DNA from: a virus
Reading direction: 5' to 3' (one strand)
Length of the DNA: 28,142 nucleotides
IMG/VR virus record: IMGVR_UViG_3300010885_070806
Coordinates: 1 to 28,142 of that record
Below are positions 7,664 through 14,057 of the stretch, one piece after another; position 1 is the first letter of the stretch, and every line of letters starts with the position of its first letter. Under the pieces are notes generated by a model. That model was not told where the DNA came from. It did no database searches and saw only the letters and a program-made list of their open reading frames with translations. Made by a program: the position numbers and the translations under genes.

Positions 7664-9187
7664 ATGAATAACCTTAACTTTTCTTTCCCTATCAGTATGA
7701 TCAAGAAAGAACAACGCATTGTTTCTGGTATTGCAACTGCTGATAATGTTGATAAATCTAACGATATAGTAGACTTTGCTGCTTCTGAAATTGCGTTTAA
7801 AAACTGGCAAGGTAATATCCGAGAAATGCATGCTCCTATTGCTGTAGGAAAAGCTATTAGCTACAAACCAATTAAAATGAAAGATGCTGATGGAAAAGAA
7901 TATAATGCTATTGAAGTAGAAGCTTATATTTCCAAAGGGGCTGAAGCAACTTGGCAAAAAGTTCTTGATGGTACTCTTCGTGCTTTTTCTATTGGCGGAA
8001 AAATTATGAAAAAAGAAATACTTGCTGGCAAGCTTCATAACAACCGACCAATTAATATTATCAAAGAATATGAACTGGGTGAATTAAGTCTTGTTGACAA
8101 TCCAGCTAATGCTCTTGCAACAATTGATCTTGTCAAGATGGACACAGATGGCAAACTTGGTTATGTTTTAAAATGCTGTGATGATGTATGCGAATGTGTT
8201 GCTATTGAAAAAAAACAACCATTAAAAGACCCTAAAGGTGGATTAACCGCTGCTGGCAGAAGACACTTCAAGCAAACTGAAGGGGCTAACTTAAAGCCAG
8301 GAGTTAAAGGCCCAGCCAACACTCCAGAGAAAATGCGCAGGAAAGGTTCTTTCCTTACCAGATTTTTTACCAATCCATCTGGTCCAATGAAAGATGATAA
8401 AGGTAGACCGACTAGGCTTGCTCTATCAGCTGCTGCCTGGGGTGAACCTGTACCCCAAGATACGCAAGACGCAGCTAGGTTGGCGGCTAAAGGCAGAAGA
8501 CTTCTTGAGAGATATAAAAACATGAAAAACAAAAGCTACTCTATTGAAGATGAAGAAGAGATTTTACTTGAATTATTGTTAGAACTAACATTACCTTTTG
8601 ATGAAGATAATTTAAATGAAGATTTTATTAATATTGAATTGCAAAATGATGCAGATTATGATAATGTTAAACCTATGGAAAATTCATTGACAGATAATAA
8701 ACTGTCTTTAATTAAGAAGTTTATCAATTGGCTTGCGCCAGAAGATAATTTAGGACTAGAAAAGTCCGAGCATAATACTGAAACTTCAACTGAAGTGGAA
8801 GTGGATGTCAAACAAGTGGAGGAACAAGAAATGGATATTGAAGTTCTTAAAGAAGCGCTTGGTTCAGTAATTGATCAGAAATTGACTGATTTCGCAACTT
8901 CCTTTAAACAAGAAGTTGAAGAGAATGTTAATGCAAAGATTGAAGAAGTAGCCAAGAGCGTAGAAACTCAGAAAGCAGAGTTGGCTGAGAAGTTGGAAGC
9001 AACTGAAAAAGCTCTGGAAGTTCAAACGGCAAAGGTTGAGGAGTTCGCTCAAGCTGGTGCTGTAAAGAAAAGCGTTGACTCAGAAGATGATGAAGATGTG
9101 CAGCTGGTAAAGTCAGCACCTAAATCATTTTGGGGAAACATGTATTTGCCACAGGGTGTAATTAGCTCCTTGGGCTACAAGTCATAA
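7664..9187 (+). CDS. prohead protease fused to DUF6321-like domain and scaffold
   Basis: Residues 1-160 match the XkdF/S78-type prohead protease, which cleaves scaffold and capsid protein during head maturation. H56 (IREMHAPI) and S109 (LRAFSIGG) are the likely catalytic pair, with an acid in the ELGELSLVDNPAN segment. Residues 185-285 form a separate basic block (DPKGGLTAAGRRHF, KPGVKGPANTPEKMRRKGSF, RPTRLALSAAAWGEPVP) that I recognise as DUF6321-like. A very acidic linker (SIEDEEEILLELLLEL) follows. Residues 390-465 are a long coiled coil typical of scaffold, and the C-terminus ends FWGNMYLPQG. The 507 residues thus hold three functions, with the capsid gene 15 bases downstream. Whether the DUF6321-like part binds DNA is unknown; its high positive charge would allow it. 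Confidence 0.9.
   Translation: MNNLNFSFPISMIKKEQRIVSGIATADNVDKSNDIVDFAASEIAFKNWQGNIREMHAPIAVGKAISYKPIKMKDADGKEYNAIEVEAYISKGAEATWQKVLDGTLRAFSIGGKIMKKEILAGKLHNNRPINIIKEYELGELSLVDNPANALATIDLVKMDTDGKLGYVLKCCDDVCECVAIEKKQPLKDPKGGLTAAGRRHFKQTEGANLKPGVKGPANTPEKMRRKGSFLTRFFTNPSGPMKDDKGRPTRLALSAAAWGEPVPQDTQDAARLAAKGRRLLERYKNMKNKSYSIEDEEEILLELLLELTLPFDEDNLNEDFINIELQNDADYDNVKPMENSLTDNKLSLIKKFINWLAPEDNLGLEKSEHNTETSTEVEVDVKQVEEQEMDIEVLKEALGSVIDQKLTDFATSFKQEVEENVNAKIEEVAKSVETQKAELAEKLEATEKALEVQTAKVEEFAQAGAVKKSVDSEDDEDVQLVKSAPKSFWGNMYLPQGVISSLGYKS
8818..8822 (+). promoter_or_regulatory. internal Shine-Dalgarno (GGAGG) within the protease-scaffold gene
   Basis: A perfect GGAGG lies eight bases before the in-frame ATG at 8831. 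Its strength matches those used for the portal-coupled gene and the capsid gene, whereas the annotated start of the parent gene at 7664 has none. Confidence 0.5.
8831..9187 (+). CDS. possible separate scaffold protein from an internal in-frame start
   Basis: Codon 390 of the protease-scaffold gene is an ATG preceded by a full GGAGG (8818-8822) with an eight-base spacer. Translation here would give a 118-residue protein, MDIEVLKEALG onward, that starts exactly where the coiled-coil scaffold begins. Lambda uses the same arrangement for C and Nu3, where a nested start yields excess scaffold over protease. The parent gene lacks a ribosome-binding site of its own, so the internal start could be the stronger one. 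This is inferred from sequence alone. Confidence 0.5.
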   Translation: MDIEVLKEALGSVIDQKLTDFATSFKQEVEENVNAKIEEVAKSVETQKAELAEKLEATEKALEVQTAKVEEFAQAGAVKKSVDSEDDEDVQLVKSAPKSFWGNMYLPQGVISSLGYKS

Positions 9188-9202
9188 TAGGAGGAAATTA
9201 CT

Positions 9203-10234
9203 ATGGCAACACAAGAAGAAATCCTCGCTAAAGCTAACGAAGTAACTACAAGTGTCGTTGGCAATGCGTCAGGTGGTCTGCTTAATGCAGAGCAATCAAA
9301 TCGTTTTATTGATTTCGTAGTTGATCAATCAAACCTCATGAAGAATTCTCGCGTTGTGCGCATGCGCACACCGACAATGGATATTGACAAAGTATCTGTT
9401 GGAACAAGACTCATGGCAAAAGCAACAGAAGCAAGCGATACTGGCTCAAACGCAGCAGTAACTTTTACAAAAGTTTCATTGTCAAGTGTCAAGCTTCGTC
9501 TTGACTGGGAATTGAGCACAGAGTCTCTTGAAGACAATATTGAAGGTGCTTCGCTTGAAGATCATCTTGCGCAAGTAATGGCTCGTCAAACAGCTAACGA
9601 CCTTGATGACTTGTTGATCAATGGCAATACATCTTCAAACAATGGTCTTCTAAAAGCCCTTAATGGTTTTACTAAGCTAGCACTTGCTGGTGGAGTAGTT
9701 GTTGATGAGGCCGGTAACAATGTTACTCGTGCAACATATGACCGAGTTCTCCGTAATATGCCAACAAAATACTTGCAACGCCGAAGCGAACTTCGTTTCT
9801 TCAGTGGTGCAGGTGTTGTGCAAGACACATCATTCAGTTTGCAGAATCCAAACTCTGCAACCGCTGCTTCAGCTGGTGCTCCTGCTCCAGGGTCAACATA
9901 TGGTGAGCAGGCATTCATGAACGGTTCTATTCGTGCAAACGGTGGTCCTGGTTCAACTGGACTTTCTCCATACGGTGTTCCGTTGATTGAAATTCCATTA
10001 ATGCCAGAAACGGTTGCTGGTGATTACTCGCCAACATCTGGATATCATGGTTATGTAGAGCTAACTTTCCCAAATAACAGGGTAATCGGCTTGAACCGTG
10101 ACATCACAGTGTACCGTCAGTTCCAACCAAAAACCGACACAATTGAGTACACTCAGTTTATGCGAGTTGCTAATAATATTGAGAATCTTGATTCTTATGT
10201 TATTGCAAAGAACGTAAAACTTCGTACACTCTAA
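9203..10234 (+). CDS. major capsid protein, HK97 fold
   Basis: This 343-residue protein forms the icosahedral shell. It matches the phage major capsid family: a helical N-terminus (LLNAEQSNRFIDFVVDQSNLM), then the strand MRTPTMDIDKVSVGTRLMAKATE leading into an acidic E-loop-like region, the spine-like helix LEDHLAQVMARQTANDLDDLLINGN, and the P-domain and A-domain segments through GVPLIEIPLMPE and NRVIGLNRDITVYRQF. A perfect AGGAGG lies eight bases before the ATG. There is no long N-terminal delta domain, consistent with scaffold encoded separately in the gene before it. A stable hairpin follows the gene. Confidence 0.93.
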   Translation: MATQEEILAKANEVTTSVVGNASGGLLNAEQSNRFIDFVVDQSNLMKNSRVVRMRTPTMDIDKVSVGTRLMAKATEASDTGSNAAVTFTKVSLSSVKLRLDWELSTESLEDNIEGASLEDHLAQVMARQTANDLDDLLINGNTSSNNGLLKALNGFTKLALAGGVVVDEAGNNVTRATYDRVLRNMPTKYLQRRSELRFFSGAGVVQDTSFSLQNPNSATAASAGAPAPGSTYGEQAFMNGSIRANGGPGSTGLSPYGVPLIEIPLMPETVAGDYSPTSGYHGYVELTFPNNRVIGLNRDITVYRQFQPKTDTIEYTQFMRVANNIENLDSYVIAKNVKLRTL

Positions 10235-10254
10235 TTTGAATTAGATATCAATTC

Positions 10255-10285
10255 ATGGCGGGGCAGGGTAAAACCTCCCCGCCAT
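10255..10285 (+). terminator. strong GC hairpin after the capsid gene
   Basis: ATGGCGGGG (10255-10263) and CCCCGCCAT (10277-10285) pair perfectly. After one bulged C the stem continues with AGG and CCT around a GTAAAA loop, giving 12 pairs. The following bases (AATTGTG) are not a U tract, so it is not a classic intrinsic terminator. It may trim readthrough or protect the 3' end of the abundant capsid message. A smaller palindrome, CTAATTTGAATTAG, overlaps the capsid stop codon at 10231-10244. Confidence 0.65.
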
Positions 10286-10292
10286 AATTGTG

Positions 10293-10298
10293 TATAAT
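10293..10298 (+). promoter_or_regulatory. TATAAT -10 candidate before the fibre region
   Basis: A consensus TATAAT lies just after the capsid hairpin and 36 bases before the ATG at 10334. No convincing -35 is present. If active, it would start transcription of the tail and fibre genes independently of the capsid message. Confidence 0.35.
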
Positions 10299-10333
10299 TG
10301 ATTTAATCATATATTGATGATAGGATATATAAC

Positions 10334-10639
10334 ATGACAAATAGAGATAACATTGTAAAAAGCGAAGATGTTGCACCGGTTAAAAAACAACCTGTAAAGA
10401 AAGTTATTAAAAAAGAAATTATTGAAGAAAAAGTTACCACAGATAACGAAGGAGATAGTGTTTTAATTTACTTTGAAAGTGGTGCTGGATATGTTACAAA
10501 AAGCGGTTTAAAATTTTCAAGCGAGAATAAAATGGCAGAAATTTCTGCTGAAGAAGCCAATTTGCTATTAAGACTTCCAAACTTCCGATTACCTAGTGAT
10601 GAAGAAAAAGAAGTGTACTATAATAGTCAGGAGGATTAA
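10334..10639 (+). CDS. hypothetical protein following the capsid gene
   Basis: This 101-residue protein has a lysine-rich, probably disordered N-terminus (VKKQPVKKVIKKEIIEEKV) and a compact C-terminal half (SVLIYFESGAGYVTKSGLKFS, then EEANLLLRLPNFRLPSDEE). The second half looks like a small beta domain followed by a helix, a layout common in short proteins encoded after phage capsid genes, some of which are head-tail connectors. I cannot assign a family. AGGA lies nine bases before the ATG, and the next gene begins three bases after its stop with its ribosome-binding site inside this gene. Confidence 0.75.
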   Translation: MTNRDNIVKSEDVAPVKKQPVKKVIKKEIIEEKVTTDNEGDSVLIYFESGAGYVTKSGLKFSSENKMAEISAEEANLLLRLPNFRLPSDEEKEVYYNSQED

Positions 10640-10642
10640 CAG

Positions 10643-11023
10643 ATGGCCGGCAATTTAACAAATTATTTAGAAAACAAACTCCTAGATCACTTTCTTGGTA
10701 CTACTACATATACAAGACCAACAGTTTATGTTGCTTTGTTTACGGTAGCACCAGGTGATGCAGGTGGAGGCACAGAGGTTACTGGTGGGTCCTATGCTCG
10801 CCAAGCTGCTGCGTTTGACGCTGCTTCTAGCGGTGCAACTTCAAATTCAGCAAATATTGACTTCACCGGAATGCCAGCCGCTACGACAGTAGCTATTGCT
10901 ATATTTGATGCTTCAACATCGGGCAATATGCTTGTTCATGGAACTCTTACTACAAATAAAACAACAGATGCTGGAGATACTTTAAGAATTGCTACAGGCG
11001 ATCTTGATATCAGCATAGATTAA
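10643..11023 (+). CDS. phage tail-fibre-like structural protein (NYLENKLLDH family)
   Basis: This 126-residue protein begins MAGNLTNYLENKLLDHFLG and continues TYTRPTVYVALFTVAPGDAGGGTEV, GGSYARQAAAF and a beta-rich tail. This pattern is familiar from a widespread family of short phage proteins usually annotated as tail fibre or structural. The N-terminal helix followed by YVALFT strands suggests a small beta-sandwich assembled into the virion. AGGAGG lies seven bases upstream. It opens the fibre region. The exact position in the particle is unknown. Confidence 0.75.
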   Translation: MAGNLTNYLENKLLDHFLGTTTYTRPTVYVALFTVAPGDAGGGTEVTGGSYARQAAAFDAASSGATSNSANIDFTGMPAATTVAIAIFDASTSGNMLVHGTLTTNKTTDAGDTLRIATGDLDISID

Positions 11024-11032
11024 GGAGATATC

Positions 11033-11374
11033 ATGTTGCGAAGAGAATTTAATGGCGCAGTATTGCAAACAGCATTAGCTTCTTCATTGTCTAATTCCGC
11101 AACTTCTTTTACCGCAGTAGACGGTTCTACTTATCCAAGCGGCGACAACCCTTTTGTTGTAGTTATTGATCGCGGTGTTGGTGCAGAAGAAAAAATTTTA
11201 ATTTCGTCTAGATCAACTAATGTTTTTACAGTATCTCAAAGAGGGTATGATGGCACAACAGCTGTTGCTCATAACTCTGGAGCACTTATAGATCATGTTC
11301 TTGATGCAATTACTATACAAGATATGAATACCACAACTTACGATAATGAAGTTTTAATGTGGATGGGGGTTTAA
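11033..11374 (+). CDS. short structural protein with RGxxGT-type beta domain
   Basis: This 113-residue protein contains SFTAVDGSTYPSGDNPFVVVIDRG, EEKILISSRSTNVFTVSQRGYDGTTAVAHNSGALI. The same type of unit (TITVAS...FPTSGTLCV...INYTGITATTFTGLTRGQSGN) appears inside the 919-residue protein encoded at 18580-21339, so the two share a domain. That domain is common in phage baseplate and fibre proteins. AAGGAG precedes the ATG by six bases. The next gene starts immediately after its stop. The function is structural by similarity of pattern and by location. Confidence 0.75.
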   Translation: MLRREFNGAVLQTALASSLSNSATSFTAVDGSTYPSGDNPFVVVIDRGVGAEEKILISSRSTNVFTVSQRGYDGTTAVAHNSGALIDHVLDAITIQDMNTTTYDNEVLMWMGV

Positions 11375-11710
11375 ATGGCTAATCTAACACCAAAAAGTTT
11401 TTATATAGGAACTAGTTCTACGGGTTCTAATGTTTACACTACGGCTAATACTGTAGGAAATTATTCAATTATCAAAAACATTAACCTTTGTAATACAACC
11501 GGCTCTAACGCTGTGTGCAGTATTCATATTCTTGTAGGCGCTGCTTCCCCTGCGGCTAATAATAAAATTTTGAGCAATGTTAGTGTGTTGTCAAATAATG
11601 TTGTGTTTTATAACACCTCAGTAGTCATCCCGGCAAACAGTAAATTATATGTAGACCAGGTAACAGCCAATGCTGTAACATTTACAGTCAGCGGTGTTGA
11701 ATATGCCTAA
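11375..11710 (+). CDS. small beta-sandwich structural protein (fibre-region small-beta family, copy 1)
   Basis: This 111-residue protein begins MANLTPKSFYIGTSSTGSNVYTT, followed by IIKNINLCNTTGSNAVCSIHILVG, FYNTSVVIPANSKLYVD and a final TFTVSGVEYA. This is the same plan as the small proteins at 12468, 18272 and, more loosely, 16583 and 22054: an N-x(T/N) strand, a hydrophobic beta hairpin, an IPA or PAG turn, and an SG(V/M)E end. The likely fold is an Ig-like or jelly-roll domain that forms a collar or trimer adaptor. Its last eight bases overlap the next gene in another frame. The role is inferred. Confidence 0.75.
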   Translation: MANLTPKSFYIGTSSTGSNVYTTANTVGNYSIIKNINLCNTTGSNAVCSIHILVGAASPAANNKILSNVSVLSNNVVFYNTSVVIPANSKLYVDQVTANAVTFTVSGVEYA

Positions 11711-12464
11711 TCTTACCGGCCAAACTTTAGTTGATGTAGCGGTTGCAAGTGGAGCAACAATTTCCAGTAATGCTCCGGCTTCACCTAGTGCTGGACAGGT
11801 TTGGTTTAATTCAGATACAGCACAAACATTTGTTTATTATGACTCATACTGGATTGAAATTGGTACATCAGGAACTGCTGCTATTATCTCCGATACAGTT
11901 CCATCTAATCCTGTATCTGGTCAAATCTGGTTTAATTCATCAACCGGCGGGACTTATGTTTATTATGCAGATGGATCTTCAAATCAATGGATTGAAGTTG
12001 GAGCGCAACCTTCTGTTATAAATATTGGAGATTCTGCTCCATCAAGCCCTGTTGCTGGTCAAATATGGTTTGATTCATCAGCTGCTGCTACCAGTATTTA
12101 TTATGATTCTCATTGGATTGAAATTGGTGGCGGTGGAAGTATTGCTGTAATTTCAGATACTGCACCGTCAGCACCAGCGGCTGGACAAATTTGGTTTAAT
12201 TCATCATCTGGGGCTGCTTATGTTTATTATGATAGTGCTTGGGTTGAAATTGGTCAAGCACCTTTTGATGTTTTATTAAATACAATTGATGCTAAAGGTG
12301 ATTTGCTTGTTGGAACAGCTAATAACACTATTGCAAAATTATCATCTTCTGCAATCAACAATCAAGTACTTACTGTTGACACAAGTACTGCTACTGGGTT
12401 AAAGTGGAGTGCGGGTGTAACGACAGGTAAAGCAATAGCAATGTCAATAGTGTTCGGAGGATAA
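11703..12464 (+). CDS. fibre protein with four adaptor-type repeats
   Basis: I start this gene at the ATG at 11703 (MPNLTGQTLVDVAV) rather than the GTG nine bases upstream. It is 253 residues. Four imperfect repeats of about 43 residues (roughly 24-54, 66-100, 112-142 and 153-184) share the pattern SPxAGQxWFNSS...xYYDSxWIEIG. The pattern resembles the MAIDFPxSP adaptor motif of four other proteins here. The C-terminal part (NTIDAKGDLLVGTANNTIAKL...LTVDTSTATGLKW) is a widespread phage fibre segment, also found in the protein at 21551. It is probably a shaft or adaptor carrying the tip proteins encoded next. Confidence 0.8.
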   Translation: MPNLTGQTLVDVAVASGATISSNAPASPSAGQVWFNSDTAQTFVYYDSYWIEIGTSGTAAIISDTVPSNPVSGQIWFNSSTGGTYVYYADGSSNQWIEVGAQPSVINIGDSAPSSPVAGQIWFDSSAAATSIYYDSHWIEIGGGGSIAVISDTAPSAPAAGQIWFNSSSGAAYVYYDSAWVEIGQAPFDVLLNTIDAKGDLLVGTANNTIAKLSSSAINNQVLTVDTSTATGLKWSAGVTTGKAIAMSIVFGG

Positions 12465-12467
12465 ATC

Positions 12468-12821
12468 ATGGCAGCACCAAATATAGTAAACGTAGCAACA
12501 ATCACAGGTAAAACAGCAGTTCTTGCTGTAACGACTTCTGCAACAGCAATCGTTACAAACAGTGCCGCGTCAGGAAAAGTTTTTAAAGTTAATGCTCTTT
12601 ATGTATCAAATGTTGACGGAGTAAATGCGGCTGATATAAGTGTTGATCTATTTCGTTCTTCTGTTGCTTATCGTATTGCTTTTACAGTTTCGGTCCCCGC
12701 AGATGCAGTATTGGATGTTATTTCTAAATCCATTTATTTAGAGGAGGGCGATACTCTCCGCTTAACAGCAAGCGCAAACTCCGATTTGGAGGCTGTCTGT
12801 AGCTACGAAGAGATTAGCTAA
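12468..12821 (+). CDS. small beta-sandwich structural protein (copy 2)
   Basis: This 117-residue protein, MAAPNIVNVATITGKTAVLAV onward, contains KVNALYVSNVDGVNAADISVDLFR, a VPADAVLDV turn and YLEEGDTLRLTASANSDLEAVCSYEEIS. It follows the plan of the other small proteins in the fibre region. GGAGG lies eight bases before the ATG, and its stop overlaps the next start (TAATG), tying it to the glycine-rich adhesin that follows. The pairing of a small beta protein with a glycine-rich tip is repeated at 16583-17915 and 22054-23220. Confidence 0.8.
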   Translation: MAAPNIVNVATITGKTAVLAVTTSATAIVTNSAASGKVFKVNALYVSNVDGVNAADISVDLFRSSVAYRIAFTVSVPADAVLDVISKSIYLEEGDTLRLTASANSDLEAVCSYEEIS

Positions 12822-13624
12822 TGCGTTCTAACGGTGGGGTTATCGGGGGGAAGAAGACGGTAACTGGTTCTGCTGCGTCTGGTATTTGGGCTATGCGTGA
12901 CCAACAAAGAGAAAAAGGTGCAAGCAACTGGCCAAGCATTCCTTTTAATGCAACAGTAACTTTGTTGGGCGGCGGTGGAGGCGGTGGTACTGGTAATGCA
13001 CAATGGGCTGGCGGCGGTAGTGGCGGAGGCTATTTAGTTGCAGATTTTTTAGTAGCAGAATCTGTTAATTATTCAACAACTGTCGGTGCTGCTGGAGCAG
13101 GGCAAACTGCCTGTAACAACTCAGACCATAGAACTGTTGGAAAAGGAGGGGACTCTATTTTTTCTTCATCTTCTGCTGGTGGCGGGCAAGGTGGTAACTC
13201 ACTGAGTGTTGGAGCGAGTGGAATCGGTGGGACAAATGTTACTACTGGGTCAGTAAGCGTTACTACGAATTATGTTGGACAAACTGCAGCATATACAGGT
13301 GGCGACTACAACAATGCAGGTGGAAATAATGGTTTAAGAAATGGTAATGGAACAACAACTTACGGAGCAGGAGCATCTGGAGGTCCGAATAGCCAAGCAG
13401 GAGCGTCTGCTTCAGGAAAAGGCAACGGTGGTGCTGGTGGTCCATCATGTCAGACCCCCACTGCTGGAGGAGGTAATGGCTCTATAGGTGTAGTTATTTT
13501 GACATATCCAGATTCAAAGACGATTACTATCGGTGCAGGTTTAACAGGTACGACAGCGGCTCCATCTGGGGGTTTTAAAACAACCACAATCACCGCTGGT
13601 ACAGGAAATGTGAGTTGGGCATAA
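12821..13624 (+). CDS. glycine-rich tail fibre adhesin, copy 1
   Basis: This 267-residue protein has many Gly runs (GGGGGGGTGNAQWAGGG, GGGQGGNSL) interleaved with short beta segments. The ending VVILTYPDSKTITIGAGL...GGFKTTTITAGTGNVSWA is shared with the other two glycine-rich proteins. Such sequences form stacked polyglycine-II helices in phage adhesins (for example S16 gp38), whose loops bind the host receptor. The N-terminal 50 residues are basic and not glycine-rich and may attach it to the fibre. Its start overlaps the previous stop. Its stop is followed by ATGGC in the same TAATGGC junction found at copy 3. Confidence 0.85.
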   Translation: MRSNGGVIGGKKTVTGSAASGIWAMRDQQREKGASNWPSIPFNATVTLLGGGGGGGTGNAQWAGGGSGGGYLVADFLVAESVNYSTTVGAAGAGQTACNNSDHRTVGKGGDSIFSSSSAGGGQGGNSLSVGASGIGGTNVTTGSVSVTTNYVGQTAAYTGGDYNNAGGNNGLRNGNGTTTYGAGASGGPNSQAGASASGKGNGGAGGPSCQTPTAGGGNGSIGVVILTYPDSKTITIGAGLTGTTAAPSGGFKTTTITAGTGNVSWA

Positions 13625-13683
13625 TGGCTACTGAATCAAATCTCATCAATAAACAATGTAAAATATATAAAGGAGAAATATAA
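13624..13683 (+). pseudogene. 19-codon orphan reading frame at a module junction
   Basis: An ATG coupled to the adhesin stop (TAATGGC) opens MATESNLINKQCKIYKGEI and then stops. The equivalent start at 23220 leads directly into a full MAHYAFLD protein. Here that protein instead begins three bases after this frame ends, with its own ribosome-binding site inside it. The frame may be a relic of a former gene start or a coupling peptide; translation is doubtful. Confidence 0.35.
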
Positions 13684-13685
13684 AC

Positions 13686-14057
13686 ATGGCACATTATGCA
13701 TTTCTAGATCCCGAAAATATTGTTACCGAAGTTATCGTTGGTAAAAACGAGGGTGAAGACGGTATTGATTGGGAGCAATGGTATGGGGAGTTTCGTGGTC
13801 AAACATGCAAACGCACCTCGTACAACACTCATGGTGGTCAACACAGCGATGGCGGTACACCATATCGTAAAAACTATGCGGGCATTGGCTTTAAGTATGA
13901 CGCGACACTAGACGCTTTCTACGCCCCACAACCATATCCATCGTGGATTCTTGATGAAGATACCTGTGTTTGGGAAGCACCTGTTGCTTACCCATCAGGG
14001 GAGGGTGCTTACTCTTGGAATGAAGAGAACCAAAATTGGGATAAAATTGAAATCTAA
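13686..14057 (+). CDS. MAHYAFLD-type fibre-associated protein, copy 1
   Basis: This 123-residue protein begins MAHYAFLDPENIVTEVIVGKNEGED and contains TCKRTSYNTHGGQH, RKNYAGIGFKYDATLDAFYAPQPYPSWILDEDTCVWEAPV. The pattern is widespread next to tail fibre genes in marine phages, but I know of no assigned function. A role as fibre assembly factor or fibre component is inferred from context. The second copy at 23220 shares the opening, the TCKRTS segment and the FxAPQPxPS segment. GGAGAA precedes the ATG. The stop overlaps the tailspike start (TAATGG). Confidence 0.8.
   Translation: MAHYAFLDPENIVTEVIVGKNEGEDGIDWEQWYGEFRGQTCKRTSYNTHGGQHSDGGTPYRKNYAGIGFKYDATLDAFYAPQPYPSWILDEDTCVWEAPVAYPSGEGAYSWNEENQNWDKIEI

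Noticed and set aside
7604-8532. Minus-strand frames of 144 and 123 codons
   Set aside because: They are opposite the protease-scaffold gene, whose catalytic motifs and promoter are clear; the minus-strand products look random.
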